A stretch of 64,000 bases of DNA, from positions 3,410,001-3,474,000 of the forward strand of contig OY781919.1 of NCBI GenBank assembly GCA_963677215.1, in the 5' to 3' direction. Origin of the DNA: G963676795 sp963677215. Its GTDB lineage: Bacteria > Desulfobacterota > Desulfuromonadia > Desulfuromonadales > Geopsychrobacteraceae. This document shows, piece after piece, positions 33,056-42,688 of the stretch. How positions within the stretch are numbered: position 1 is the first letter of the stretch; the number at the start of each line of letters is the position of its first letter. The notes under the pieces are model-generated. The model was given only the letters and a program-made list of their open reading frames with translations, did no database searches and was not told the origin of the DNA. A program made the position numbers and the translations under genes.

Positions 33056-34744
33056 TTATTTCCGGCCGAGAACGGCCTCAGTGACATTGAAGGTATGATC
33101 TCCGATCTTCTCGAAGCTGTGAATCATATCGATAAAGACGAGGCCCGGCGTAACAGCACAATCACCGGTATTGAGACGCGTAATATGGTTCTGACGCATG
33201 GTTTCTTCCATCAGATCGATTGCATCTTCAAAGTCAAGAGCAGCAGGCTCAAGTGACTGGTCCGGATTATCCATGGCGTTGATGACATGCTTGAGGAAGT
33301 CGAGAGTCTTTTGTGAAATTTCTTCAAGCTCAGCAAGTGCGATATCCGAAAAAGGAATCTTTTCCTCGACCCGACGCACGCCGAGTTCCCAGAGATTTTC
33401 ACAGTGATCGCCAATCCGCTCAAGATCATTAGCCATATTCATGACGGAACCGATGGAAGCTGATGTTTCCGCTGAAATGGAACATTGCGACAACTTGACC
33501 AGAAAGGCATGGATCTCTTTCTGTAGAACGTCTACCAGCTCTTCTTTCTGCTCCAGCCCTTTGACAACCTTCATATCTCCGAACTTCAGAAAGGCTATCG
33601 TTTCCTCGGCCATTTCAAGTGTGATCAGCGCCATTCGCTTGGCCTCACGGCGGGCCTGCCCGACAGCAACCGGAGGAGTGTTCAGCACCCTGTCATCGAT
33701 ATACTTGACCTGCATCACCATGCCATCGTCTTTACCACGGATAATCATCGTTGAGAGCTTGGCGAGCACGCCGATTAGAGGCAGAAAGACAAGCGTATTG
33801 ATGATATTGAACATCGTATGGGTATTGGCGATATGGCGCGCAATATAAGGTTTGTCACCAATGGCCGCAGCAAACTTGTCGGCCTGGGCCTGAGTCTGGA
33901 TAACAAAATCGGCATCGCCGGGGGTGATATAATTGATAAATTTGAGGAACAGGGAAAAGAAAATCAGCATGTAAATTACGCCGAGGACATTGAACAGAAA
34001 GTGAGAAAAGGCGGTCCTGCGTGCCGCCAGGTTCGTTCCGATTGCAGCCAGATTGGCCGTAATTGTCGTGCCTATGTTTTCACCGAGAATCAGCGCAACA
34101 CTTCCTTCAAAAGAAATCAGACCGGAAGTCGCCAGCGCCAGAGTAATCCCGATTGTCGCACTGCTGCTCTGAACAATGACTGTCAACAGGGCCCCGACCA
34201 GGACCCCCAACAACTTGTAGTCTCCGACCAACAGAAAGAGATGTCTGAATTCTTCACTTGATTTCAACGGGTTGAAAGCGTGCTTCATCGTTGTCAGGCC
34301 GAAAAACAGCAGGCCGAAACCGAGAACGATCTCGCCGACATAGACATATTTCTTGTTTGAGCTGAAAAGCTTGAGGCCGGCACCGATACCGATGGCAGGA
34401 AGTGCAAACTTGGTGATTTTAAAAGCGATAAGCTGGGCGGTGATGGTTGTCCCTATATTAGCGCCAAGAACAACACCGATTGATTGGACAAGAGAAAGCA
34501 GGCCCGCATTGACAAAACCAACAACCATGACGGTCGTGGCACTTGAAGACTGAATAATCGCCGTAACGGCCAGACCGACCAGCGCTCCTACGATTCGGTT
34601 GTTGGTCAGAGCGGCGAGAATCTTTCGCATTCGCTCACCGGCAATTTTCTGCAGTCCTTCCGACATGATCTTCATGCCGAAGAGGAACATACCCAAACCA
34701 CCGATCAATCCGAAAATAAGGCTTTGGTTCAATAGTACAGACAT
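33056..34744 (-). CDS. Na/Pi cotransporter family protein with PhoU-like domain
   Basis: About 562 residues. Two repeated Na/Pi cotransporter units (QSSSATTVMVVGFVNAG and QSSSATIGITLALA) lie in the membrane part, and a helical PhoU-like domain occupies roughly the last 220 residues. The start at 34744 (MSVLLNQSL) is preferred since the family begins with LIFGLIGGLGMFLFGMK; the AGGAG site is rather distant, so this is not certain. It transports phosphate across the inner membrane. Confidence 0.88.
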   Translation of the reverse strand: MSVLLNQSLIFGLIGGLGMFLFGMKIMSEGLQKIAGERMRKILAALTNNRIVGALVGLAVTAIIQSSSATTVMVVGFVNAGLLSLVQSIGVVLGANIGTTITAQLIAFKITKFALPAIGIGAGLKLFSSNKKYVYVGEIVLGFGLLFFGLTTMKHAFNPLKSSEEFRHLFLLVGDYKLLGVLVGALLTVIVQSSSATIGITLALATSGLISFEGSVALILGENIGTTITANLAAIGTNLAARRTAFSHFLFNVLGVIYMLIFFSLFLKFINYITPGDADFVIQTQAQADKFAAAIGDKPYIARHIANTHTMFNIINTLVFLPLIGVLAKLSTMIIRGKDDGMVMQVKYIDDRVLNTPPVAVGQARREAKRMALITLEMAEETIAFLKFGDMKVVKGLEQKEELVDVLQKEIHAFLVKLSQCSISAETSASIGSVMNMANDLERIGDHCENLWELGVRRVEEKIPFSDIALAELEEISQKTLDFLKHVINAMDNPDQSLEPAALDFEDAIDLMEETMRQNHITRLNTGDCAVTPGLVFIDMIHSFEKIGDHTFNVTEAVLGRK

Positions 34745-34883
34745 GGGATCATTCAACTCCTGTCGACTTCTCAAAACAAATAACAGAATGCTAACGGACA
34801 ACTAACAATCAATACTTAACAATGCTAGCGTGGCCTATTTTCGGCGCGAATACTATAACGCATAGGCCATTTTCTCAATAAAA

Positions 34884-34908
34884 AAAGGCCGGAATTAATC
34901 CGACCTTT
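34884..34908 (-). terminator. Intrinsic terminator of the cNMP-binding gene
   Basis: AAAGG-CGGA pairs with TCCG-CCTTT with one mismatch; on the minus strand it runs into a T tract. Confidence 0.75.
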
Positions 34909-34922
34909 CCTAACTAGCTCAA

Positions 34923-35402
34923 TTATGGCTGTTTGCGCCCCAGAATCGTCGTCAACATCTTTCGATAATCTCGCTTGGCCGCTCGCAATCTGGCCGTAAA
35001 GATTCTTACAATATTCATGAGCAGTTGCATGCCCAGGCGCGGGTTGGCGGCGGCAAGCTTTTCAAAATCCCTGGTTGAAAGCGAATAAAGTATCGCATCT
35101 TCAGCAATGCGAGCCGAAGACGAACGAGGTCCGTTATCCACGATAGCCATTTCGCCGAAGATATCGCCAACCCCGAGGACAACCAGAATCTGCTCATCTC
35201 CCTCTGCGAGCATCTGCGATATACGGACCGTCCCCTCCTTGACAAGATAGAGAGACTCACCTGGCATATTTTCAATAAAAACCGTCTTTCCTTCCGCGAC
35301 CCTGCGCTCAGCAAAAACAGTCGCTAAAAGCTCTATCTCCTTCTGGGCAAGGCCCTTAAAAAGAGGGCTCTCTGCCAGACTCATTAGATTGACCTGCGGC
35401 AT
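34923..35402 (-). CDS. Cyclic nucleotide-binding domain protein (Crp-like sensor domain only)
   Basis: 159 residues comprising one cNMP-binding beta-barrel (about 8-125), with the phosphate-cassette-like segment GDIFGEMAIVDNGPRSSSARI. No helix-turn-helix follows, so it is not a DNA-binding Crp/Fnr regulator. The start at ATG 35402 has GAGGAG five bases upstream. Its partner is unknown. Confidence 0.82.
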   Translation of the reverse strand: MPQVNLMSLAESPLFKGLAQKEIELLATVFAERRVAEGKTVFIENMPGESLYLVKEGTVRISQMLAEGDEQILVVLGVGDIFGEMAIVDNGPRSSSARIAEDAILYSLSTRDFEKLAAANPRLGMQLLMNIVRIFTARLRAAKRDYRKMLTTILGRKQP

Positions 35403-35429
35403 AATCACTCCTCACCTGCAATTACATTT

Positions 35430-35936
35430 TCAGGAACGGTACAGCGCAACGTAGTCCAGATAGTTTTGCGCAGACTGGGAAAGAAAATCTTTTTCCGCCT
35501 GAGTCAGATCACGCTTGTATTTGGCCGGAGAACCAACGTACAAGGAGCCGGACCTGACAACAGTTCCCGGAGCCACCAAGGCACCCGCCGCAACCATGGA
35601 ATCGCTCTCAACAACAGCACCATCAAGAATGATTGAACCCATGCCTATCAGACAACGGTCCCCAATCGTACAACCATGAATGGTAACATTATGGCCGATG
35701 GTGACATCATCACCGATGACCGTCGGATGCGTTTTATTCGTAACATGAATGACGGTTCCATCTTGAACATTGGTCCTGCTGCCGATGCGGATGTTATTAA
35801 CATCGCCACGGATAACGACACGGAACCAGACACTGCTATTCGCTCCTATAGTGACATCGCCGATGATATCACAGGAATCGACAATAAAAACAGAGTCATC
35901 AAAAACGGGGCCAGTGCCCCTGAATGGCAGCAACAT
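35430..35936 (-). CDS. Gamma-carbonic anhydrase-like hexapeptide-repeat protein
   Basis: 168 residues of left-handed beta-helix repeats. Metal-ligand histidines are visible in GTVIHVTNKTHP and GHNVTIHGC. The start at 35936 is chosen for its GGGAG site. Family members hydrate CO2 or act as ferripyochelin-binding-like proteins. It is cotranscribed with the cNMP gene downstream (27 bases). Confidence 0.85.
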   Translation of the reverse strand: MLLPFRGTGPVFDDSVFIVDSCDIIGDVTIGANSSVWFRVVIRGDVNNIRIGSRTNVQDGTVIHVTNKTHPTVIGDDVTIGHNVTIHGCTIGDRCLIGMGSIILDGAVVESDSMVAAGALVAPGTVVRSGSLYVGSPAKYKRDLTQAEKDFLSQSAQNYLDYVALYRS

Positions 35937-35956
35937 GATACTCCCTTTCATACAAT

Positions 35957-35989
35957 AAAAAAGGCCCACTTCTATGCAGAAGAGGGCCT
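35957..35989 (-). terminator. Intrinsic terminator of the HU/IHF gene
   Basis: AGGCCC...GGGCCT with an inner CTTCT/AGAAG pairing (35962-35989) is followed on the minus strand by TTTTTT. Confidence 0.8.
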
Positions 35990-36007
35990 CGGGCTGTTTG
36001 CTGCGTC

Positions 36008-36283
36008 TCAGGAATCGACACGCTCTTTCAATTCTTTACCAACCTTGAAGAAAGGCAGTTTTTTCTCGTTAACTTCAATAACCTCACCAGTCTTCGGATT
36101 GCGTCCCATATATGCTTTGTAATCCTTGACCAGAAAACTTCCGAAACCGCGTATCTCGATACGATCATTATCGATCAGCGCCTGCGACATAGAGTCAAAG
36201 ATCAGGTTAACAATCTGCTCAGCTTTCTTATAGGTGAGATTCTTGCGTTGTGATAGCTCTTCTACCAGTTCAGACTTATTCAT
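36008..36283 (-). CDS. HU/IHF-family DNA-bending protein, IHF-beta-like
   Basis: 91 residues with the DNABII fold: IEIRGFGSFLVKDYKAYMGRN carries the beta-arm and the Arg-Asn-Pro tip sequence GRNPKTGE. Similarity to IHF beta is closer than to HU, but a short protein does not decide it. It is a nucleoid protein and acts as a single gene here with its own terminator. Confidence 0.88.
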   Translation of the reverse strand: MNKSELVEELSQRKNLTYKKAEQIVNLIFDSMSQALIDNDRIEIRGFGSFLVKDYKAYMGRNPKTGEVIEVNEKKLPFFKVGKELKERVDS

Positions 36284-36410
36284 AAGCCCCCCTTCAGATT
36301 ATAGGGTTAGCAGATCTGTAATCATTTTAGAGAGACTATACAACAAGCTTTGGTCATGTCAACCAGATGCGCATAAATTCCGCATATTTAGAAAACAAAA
36401 TCGAACAAAA

Positions 36411-36977
36411 CTAGATTACGGTAAAGGGAGACAGAGTCCAGATCACCTTTGCTTCCTTTTCACCGATATTCTCCCAACGATGAGGAAGATGGGACTTGAA
36501 GCAGAGACTGTCGCCACCCTCGAGGATAAATTCCTCATCGACAATCACCATACGAATCCGCCCCTCAAGGACATAGATGAGCTCATCACCCGGGTGATAC
36601 ATATTCTTGTCACCACTGACCCCACCCTTTTCGATAGTGCCATAAAATGACATGAACTGCGGATCACGCAGCCCCGAAGTAAAAGACTCGGTATGCAGGT
36701 TATTCTCATCGTCATAGACAGTCATGTCACGTTGCCCGGGACGGGTATAAACAACCTCGTGAGAGGAAGCAACATCCTCTACAAAATAGTTGATACTCTT
36801 GTCAAAAACTGTCGCCAGGCGCATCAGGATCTCCACAGAGGGGATCGTCAGACCACGCTCTATTCTGGATATCATATTTGATGACACCTGGGACCTGTCC
36901 GCCAGAATCTGAATGGTCATATCATTCTTGAGACGAATCTCCTTCAGTTTTTTCCCTACAATCTTTTTCACCTGCAT
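36411..36977 (-). CDS. XRE-family regulator with C-terminal cupin domain (1 of 2)
   Basis: 188 residues: a helix-turn-helix (about 10-65; MTIQILADRSQVSSNMISRIERG) and a cupin barrel (about 110-185; HPGDELIYVLEG, HRWEN). Such proteins sense a small molecule through the cupin and control nearby genes. It is 25 bases downstream of a clear paralogue. Confidence 0.87.
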   Translation of the reverse strand: MQVKKIVGKKLKEIRLKNDMTIQILADRSQVSSNMISRIERGLTIPSVEILMRLATVFDKSINYFVEDVASSHEVVYTRPGQRDMTVYDDENNLHTESFTSGLRDPQFMSFYGTIEKGGVSGDKNMYHPGDELIYVLEGRIRMVIVDEEFILEGGDSLCFKSHLPHRWENIGEKEAKVIWTLSPFTVI

Positions 36978-37002
36978 GGCGAACTCCCGTCAGAGAAAGT
37001 AG

Positions 37003-37563
37003 CTAAACATTTGGAGGCGGCGATACGACCCATAGAATACTGGCCTGCGAAGCCGTTGGATTTTTCCAACTATGGGGAACTGAGGCTTTGAAGGCAACTG
37101 AGTCGCCCTTATTCAAATGGAAGTCCTCCCCTTCAATGGTAAAGGAGATTGCTCCCTCAAGAACCATGGCAAATTCTTCACCCGTATGAACCATCTCTCC
37201 CTCACCACTATTGCAAAATGGCTCGAGAGTATCAACAAAAACAGAAAAACCAGAATCCCGCAGGCCCTGCGTCAGGCTGGTTATCTGATGTTTGTCTTCA
37301 AAAAAGAATATCGGTTCCCCTCGTCCGGCTAGGGTATGTATAACGCTACTTCCTTTTTCAGCTTCTTCGACAAAATAGCTGACACTGACACCAAGGGCAT
37401 CAGCAAGTTTCATTAACAATTCAACAGAAGGAATTGTCAATCCGCGCTCAATACGGGATATCATATTGGACGAAACCCCAGAGAGCTTAGCGAGCTCCTG
37501 GATCGTCCTATCCCGCTTCAACCGCGAATATTTCAGTTTGCGACCGATAAGTTTTTTCAGCAT
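37003..37563 (-). CDS. XRE-family regulator with C-terminal cupin domain (2 of 2)
   Basis: 186 residues with the same two-domain layout as its neighbour, HTH (TIQELAKLSGVSSNMISRIERG) and cupin (HTGEEFAMVLEG). The start at 37563 has GGGGAG six bases upstream. The HTH regions of the two are very alike, so they may share operators and differ in ligand. Confidence 0.87.
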   Translation of the reverse strand: MLKKLIGRKLKYSRLKRDRTIQELAKLSGVSSNMISRIERGLTIPSVELLMKLADALGVSVSYFVEEAEKGSSVIHTLAGRGEPIFFFEDKHQITSLTQGLRDSGFSVFVDTLEPFCNSGEGEMVHTGEEFAMVLEGAISFTIEGEDFHLNKGDSVAFKASVPHSWKNPTASQASILWVVSPPPNV

Positions 37564-37876
37564 GCACCACTCCCCATACACCTCAACAAAAATAGAAGAT
37601 CGTTCTATCATCGACTTTTGCGAGGAGTCAACTCAATATGATACAGGGGGTATACTAAATGGTAATACAACTATGTGAAAAAATACTTACCAGTCAGGCA
37701 GTTATAACGAATCTATTAAATTCAACCAGTTAACATATATTTTTTAACCCTTTTTCTTTTCACTATCAAATAGCTCAATAATTATCAAAAAATAGTTTTA
37801 TCTATCTTTTGTGCTTCTTTTTATCACATAAGGTATTCGCGGAGCAAACAAATAGTCTCAAAAACTGAGAATACAT
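37564..37876. other. AT-rich intergenic region between the XRE-cupin and kinase genes
   Basis: About 310 bases. It should hold the promoter of the two XRE-cupin genes. I see no clear gene, terminator or long repeat. Confidence 0.5.
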
Positions 37877-40276
37877 TCAATGTGCAATTTCCAGTTTACC
37901 ACTATCTAAGACATTTCTTACCTGATGCAGTAAACGAGTGGTTTTGATCGGCTTGTAAAGCAGCAGGTAATCGGCCTCAACCAACCCCTGCTCGATCAAC
38001 CAATCAAAGGTATAACCACTGATAAAAATAACCGGGGCCCCCGTCCTGCACCTCAACTCTTTATAAAAATCAGAGCCCTTCATCCCCGGCATGACCACAT
38101 CAGACAGGATCAGATCAAAGACTTCCCCAGCCCGATCAAGCAACTGAAGTGCGGCTTCAGCACAATCACAGACTTCGACACGATAGCCAACCGATGTTAG
38201 AATACTGGACGTCGATTCCCGCACCATGGGATCGTCCTCAACCAGAAGAATTGACTCTTCCCCCCCCACAAGTTGATCATCAGCCGGGTCAACCTGTACC
38301 TCAGCCTGAGCAGCAACCAATGGCAGATAAATATGAAACAACGACCCCTGGCCCGGTCTGCCGTCAACCAGTATATAGCCACGATGCTGTTTTACGATAC
38401 CCCAAGCCGTAGCAAGTCCCAGCCCTGTCCCTTTACCCGTATCCTTGGTGGTAAAAAAAGGATCAAATATCTTCTGCTCGATATCTTTGGAAATACCGAC
38501 TCCGGTGTCCTCAACAGTGACGACGGCATATTCACCGGGATCTCCGTAGCCGTGAACTTTACAGAACTCAGCGTCAATTACGGTACGTGAGGTTCTGATC
38601 GTCAGAACCCCGCGCCCACGCATGGCATCGCGTGCATTGGTTGCCATATTGACAAGCACCTGCTCGATCTGGGTCGGGTCAGCCATGACAATCAACTTTT
38701 CGCCCGCAAGTTGCAGACACTGCTGTATCCCCCCACCAATAATCTGTCCAAAGATATCCTGCACCTTGAGTACCAGACGGTTCAGATCAATAGGTGCAGC
38801 GACACCTGATTTTTTCCTGCTGTAGGCGAGCAAACCATGAGTCAGGCTCGATCCTCGCTCCGCCGCTTCACCGATCTTGCTGACCTTTGCCAACAGCTTG
38901 GGCTGATCGGCAAGCAAACCCTTCAGAAGTCCGACATAACCAGAGATCACGGTCAGAATATTGTTGAAATCGTGCGCAATACCACCGGTCAGAGTTCCAA
39001 TTGCTTCCATTTTCTGCGAATGCTGAAGCTGTTTTTCAAGAAGCTTTCGACGTGAGATATCTATAAAAGTTATAACGCCGCCAATGAGCTTACTGTCCTG
39101 ATACATCGGATGGCCCCAGCATTCAACAGAGACAGAACGCCTGTCTGCACACTGAAAAAAGCTGTCGACCTGCGTGACCTTCTCGCCACGCATGACAGCA
39201 CCGACCAACTGACTGACGCAAAGATCACCGTCTGTGGCCGACTGCCCGACAATCGTCTGGCAGAAATTCTGCCCAACCAGATCACTCTCACTGTCATAGC
39301 CAAGCATTTTGACCGTAGATGCGTTACAGAATACGATGTCACCATTCAGATCGACACCAACAATCGCTTCGGCCGTTGAACTGAGAAGGGTTGACAACAT
39401 CTCTTCACGCCGGGAAAGCTCCTTGACATAATGCATCCGCTCACATTCTGCTGCGGCACGTGCAGCGATAACGGAAAACAGTTCCTCGATGTGCGGAACC
39501 GGTTGGATCGGCTGACGCGAATAAGCAAATACAAGGCCGAGAATCTGACCTTCGTGCCCCACCATAGGACTGCCGATAAAACAACTGATGGATTCCAGGT
39601 CCAAAGTACCTGTCGCCTCAAACATCTCACCGGCGCCCTCAGGTATAATACAGAACTGTTCCTGCAAAACCTTGAGAAAGGGAACATAATTCACCGAAAG
39701 CTTGCATACAGGTAGATGGACACCTGCGCGAAAGCTGGCTCTGACTTCGAGAAGATCATCCTGCAACAGACCGACACATGCTCCATCAACCCCAAGCCAG
39801 TCAACAAGATTACAGACGATCTCTTCAAGGCACTCCTGCCCCGTCAGCCCTACCGTACTGCGAACCAGTGTACGAATCGAACTTTCGTATTTTTCTCTTA
39901 GGGTAATATCACGAGCAACGGAGAGAAAGACGTCCCTACCGCCAAGTTCAAAGAGCTGAGTTCCGATCTCAACGGGAATCCATCGACCATCCCTGGTCTG
40001 AAGAGCCGTTTTGAACAGAACCTTGCCACGCGTCTGAACCTCTGCAAGAACCGACGAAAAAAGCGGCTCATCCTCCAGAGCGATACGATTGAGTTTATCT
40101 GGCCCCAACGACAGCAGTTCCTGACGTGAATAGCCCAACAACTCGCAGGCGACATCATTCACCTCTACATAGCGGCCCGGGCGACCATCAGTAAGTCGCT
40201 CCGAAATAAAAACAGCATCTGCAATGCCGTTAAAAAGTTTTAAGAAGTAGCCATCTTTAGAAAGCTCAGCGACCAT
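37877..40276 (-). CDS. Hybrid sensor histidine kinase, PAS-GAF-PAS-HisKA-HATPase-REC
   Basis: 799 residues, no membrane helix, so cytoplasmic. PAS (about 10-130), GAF (140-285), PAS (290-410), HisKA with phospho-acceptor H435 in GIAHDFNNILT, HATPase (DTGVGI, GKGTGLGL), and a receiver domain with D726 in LILSDVVMPG. The start at ATG 40276 is preferred over an upstream TTG, though its ribosome site is weak. No separate response regulator is adjacent. Confidence 0.9.
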   Translation of the reverse strand: MVAELSKDGYFLKLFNGIADAVFISERLTDGRPGRYVEVNDVACELLGYSRQELLSLGPDKLNRIALEDEPLFSSVLAEVQTRGKVLFKTALQTRDGRWIPVEIGTQLFELGGRDVFLSVARDITLREKYESSIRTLVRSTVGLTGQECLEEIVCNLVDWLGVDGACVGLLQDDLLEVRASFRAGVHLPVCKLSVNYVPFLKVLQEQFCIIPEGAGEMFEATGTLDLESISCFIGSPMVGHEGQILGLVFAYSRQPIQPVPHIEELFSVIAARAAAECERMHYVKELSRREEMLSTLLSSTAEAIVGVDLNGDIVFCNASTVKMLGYDSESDLVGQNFCQTIVGQSATDGDLCVSQLVGAVMRGEKVTQVDSFFQCADRRSVSVECWGHPMYQDSKLIGGVITFIDISRRKLLEKQLQHSQKMEAIGTLTGGIAHDFNNILTVISGYVGLLKGLLADQPKLLAKVSKIGEAAERGSSLTHGLLAYSRKKSGVAAPIDLNRLVLKVQDIFGQIIGGGIQQCLQLAGEKLIVMADPTQIEQVLVNMATNARDAMRGRGVLTIRTSRTVIDAEFCKVHGYGDPGEYAVVTVEDTGVGISKDIEQKIFDPFFTTKDTGKGTGLGLATAWGIVKQHRGYILVDGRPGQGSLFHIYLPLVAAQAEVQVDPADDQLVGGEESILLVEDDPMVRESTSSILTSVGYRVEVCDCAEAALQLLDRAGEVFDLILSDVVMPGMKGSDFYKELRCRTGAPVIFISGYTFDWLIEQGLVEADYLLLYKPIKTTRLLHQVRNVLDSGKLEIAH

Positions 40277-40482
40277 AATCAACCCATATAAGAACAAAAC
40301 TCATTAGAGGATTAAACACTCACTTGCAATTTAACAAAAGATTTCCATGAATCAAGTGATATTCAGGTTTTGCTCCCAATATAGCCCATGAGGCAAATAT
40401 CGGACCGTCCCCAAAAACCTCTTTGCAAAAGGACCAATCTATGATAGTTTTCTGCGGCTTAACGGATAAAAGGAGTCCATTG

Positions 40483-40794
40483 ATGAGCACATTGCTGATT
40501 ATTCTTCATGTCATCGTATCCATTGCTCTGATCGTCATCGTTCTGCTGCAGATGGGAAAAGGAGCACAAGCCGGGGCTTCATTCGGCGCAGGTGGCAGCC
40601 AGGCCATGTTCGGTTCGACAGGCGGAAACTTCATGAGCAAGATCACGGCAGCAGCAGCAATCATCTTCATGCTGACCAGCCTGACTCTTGCCTATTTTTA
40701 CGGTTCCGACAGCTCCAAAACAGTCATGCCTTCTGTCGTAAGCCCGGCCCAGAGCTCACTTCCGACAGATAATGAAATGCCAAAAAATAATTAG
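40483..40794 (+). CDS. secG: Protein translocase subunit SecG
   Basis: 103 residues with two membrane helices and the SecG core QMGKGAQAGASFGAG...FGSTGGNFMSK between them. AAGGAG precedes the ATG at 40483. It is part of SecYEG. A tRNA-Leu gene follows, a common arrangement. Confidence 0.94.
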   Translation: MSTLLIILHVIVSIALIVIVLLQMGKGAQAGASFGAGGSQAMFGSTGGNFMSKITAAAAIIFMLTSLTLAYFYGSDSSKTVMPSVVSPAQSSLPTDNEMPKNN

Positions 40795-40846
40795 TCATTT
40801 TCTTGTTGACGGCGGGATCATGATTCAGTATAAAGACGTCCGCATT

Positions 40847-40933
40847 GCCGAAGTGGTGGAACTGGTAGACACGCCATCTTGAGGGGGTGGTGGGAGTATT
40901 CCCGTGCGAGTTCGAGTCTCGCCTTCGGCACCA
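40847..40933 (+). tRNA. tRNA-Leu (anticodon GAG)
   Basis: The acceptor stem GCCGAAG/CTTCGGC, anticodon stem CCATC/GGTGG with loop TTGAGGG (anticodon GAG), a long variable arm and the T arm GAGTTCGAGTCTC are all visible; CCA is encoded. Confidence 0.97.
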
Positions 40934-40944
40934 AACAAATATTC

Positions 40945-40979
40945 AACCCGGTTACTTCTATTAGTAACCGGGTTTTTAT
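40945..40979 (+). terminator. Intrinsic terminator of secG/tRNA-Leu
   Basis: AACCCGGTTACT (40945-40956) pairs with AGTAACCGGGTT (40963-40974), followed by a T-rich tail. The next 220 bases up to the following gene show nothing further. Confidence 0.88.
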
Positions 40980-41198
40980 TTTCCATTTACACCCAATCAA
41001 TTCAGAGATTTATTAGATTAATATTAATTATATAATTTTTCAAAATCAAGACATTAGCATATTCTTATTGAGTGGCGCGGATATTCTTTCAGCCAGACCA
41101 ATTGAAAAATCGAAAATACTTGCAACAATTTCCCTGAACCCTCTTCAAATCAATGGCGAGACCCGCTCAGCGGGAAAAGTGCGGAGGTTACTAAATAC

Positions 41199-42437
41199 AT
41201 GAATGTCCCTGCCAAAACCAATCCCAGATGGGCCGAAATCGTAACCGGAAAGAAGAATTATCCTCTGAAATTTCTCGCCGCAAAAATTATGTTGTCCAGA
41301 ATTATGCGTACAACCGGGGCAAATCCTACTCAGAAGAACATTTCAACCTCAGTGAATGAACTCTACGGACTCTACAACGCCAACATCAATGTCCCGTCAG
41401 CTCAGGCCGACATCCAAACAATTTTCTCAGGTATGACTGAGTGCCGACAGGAGCTACTTGACATCAGCTCAGTTTCTCAACTAATCACTGAGGGGAAGGT
41501 TTTGCTTATCGCAGGAGAAGAAAATCTTTTGGCCCAGCTCCCCAAAGGAAACTGGATCGGTGGCTCGACTCCTTATTTCATCACACCCACAAAAGGCTGT
41601 ACTCAATCTCAGGACAAGGTTTTTGTGACCGATCTTTCTGTTGTTGCTCGAGATTTCACAATCACGACTTACTCGGAAGCTAACATAGGCTCAGTATACA
41701 ATGACGCAGGCTGCAATGGTTTCAGCATTATTATCATTCCTGCTGCGAGCAAAACACATGAATCATTCTCGGTAAACGCGCCAAATTATAATAACTTTGG
41801 CAGCCAACCCCTGATTGGATGGATCGCCGGCATTCACCTTAACGACCTCGACAGCAAAAAGCCGGCTGTTTTCAACGGAGAAACAGGTCAATCAATCACG
41901 GATGACGCGATCATCATGCATGTTGATCTAATCGCAGGAAAGACGGTTGATGTCGGTGTCATCAACCTTTTCGAACAGGGAGATGGCGATACGCTGACAT
42001 TTGATAAAGGTGGATTTGAATGTCTGAATGTCAACGTCAACGGTATCAGGGAAAACTTTTGTGAGTACCTGACCAGAAATAATATAGACACCAGACTTCC
42101 TCTGGTCGCTGACTATTACGGCACAATGGTGAACATCAGCTTTCAGAGCCTGAAAGCAGAAGAACCGGTCAAGCTCTATGCCCCGGTTTTCAGCGGCATC
42201 CGTTACAAAATAGCCAAACCGGTCAAGAATTACCCGAAAGAATTTAGTAAACATCTCGCAACAAGTGGCCTGAAGGGGCAAAAGATTCTCTTCTCCTGCA
42301 ACTGCATACTGAATTACCTCTATTCCGACCTGGAAGGAAACAAAACAGAGCAGTTTGTCGGCCCTGTCACATTCGGTGAAATTGCCTACCAGCTCTTAAA
42401 TCAGACACTGGTCTACCTGCAACTGAACGACGCTTGA
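41199..42437 (+). CDS. Unrecognised protein with FIST-like C-terminus
   Basis: 412 residues, soluble, no signal peptide seen. I do not recognise the N-terminal two thirds. The last 50 residues (FSCNCILNYLYSD...GPVTFGEIAYQLLNQT) resemble the end of FIST-domain sensory proteins, which have a Cys-rich strand and GEI motif. GGAGG lies upstream, somewhat distant from the ATG. It stands alone between terminators, so neighbours give no hint. Confidence 0.65.
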   Translation: MNVPAKTNPRWAEIVTGKKNYPLKFLAAKIMLSRIMRTTGANPTQKNISTSVNELYGLYNANINVPSAQADIQTIFSGMTECRQELLDISSVSQLITEGKVLLIAGEENLLAQLPKGNWIGGSTPYFITPTKGCTQSQDKVFVTDLSVVARDFTITTYSEANIGSVYNDAGCNGFSIIIIPAASKTHESFSVNAPNYNNFGSQPLIGWIAGIHLNDLDSKKPAVFNGETGQSITDDAIIMHVDLIAGKTVDVGVINLFEQGDGDTLTFDKGGFECLNVNVNGIRENFCEYLTRNNIDTRLPLVADYYGTMVNISFQSLKAEEPVKLYAPVFSGIRYKIAKPVKNYPKEFSKHLATSGLKGQKILFSCNCILNYLYSDLEGNKTEQFVGPVTFGEIAYQLLNQTLVYLQLNDA

Positions 42438-42457
42438 CATTTATACTGATCTGATCG

Positions 42458-42490
42458 AAGCGATCAGCTCAAAAGTGCTGATCGCTTTTA
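42458..42490 (+). terminator. Intrinsic terminator after the FIST-like gene
   Basis: AAGCGATCAGC (42458-42468) pairs with GCTGATCGCTT (42477-42487), running into TTTTA. Confidence 0.8.
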
Positions 42491-42602
42491 CTCTCCCTAA
42501 CAGAAGTTTTGCAACACCTCGAAATTAATCTGCTAAACTTTCAACTGACCTTAAAATCAGCACGTCCACGCCGGTAATCGACCAAATAAAACAACATTCT
42601 GC

Positions 42603-42643
42603 TTGATTTGTACGCTTGTACAGTTTTATAGTCTAAGCGTACA
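42603..42643 (+). promoter_or_regulatory. Promoter with two candidate repressor operators, TRAP/PDC operon
   Basis: TTGATT (42603-42608) and TATAGT (42627-42632), 18 bases apart, form a -35/-10 pair. TGTACGCTTGTACA (42609-42622), an inverted repeat, fills the spacer, and AAGCGTACA (42635-42643) lies just after the -10 box; GTACGCTT and AAGCGTAC also pair with each other. This is a typical repressor layout, probably for the TetR protein encoded at the end of the operon. Confidence 0.6.
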
Positions 42644-42688
42644 CTTTTTCTACTGTGAGTTAATTCAAGTTAGCAACAGGGAGGAACA

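Noticed and set aside
34923..35402. Crp/Fnr transcription factor
   Set aside because: The protein ends after the cNMP domain and has no helix-turn-helix.
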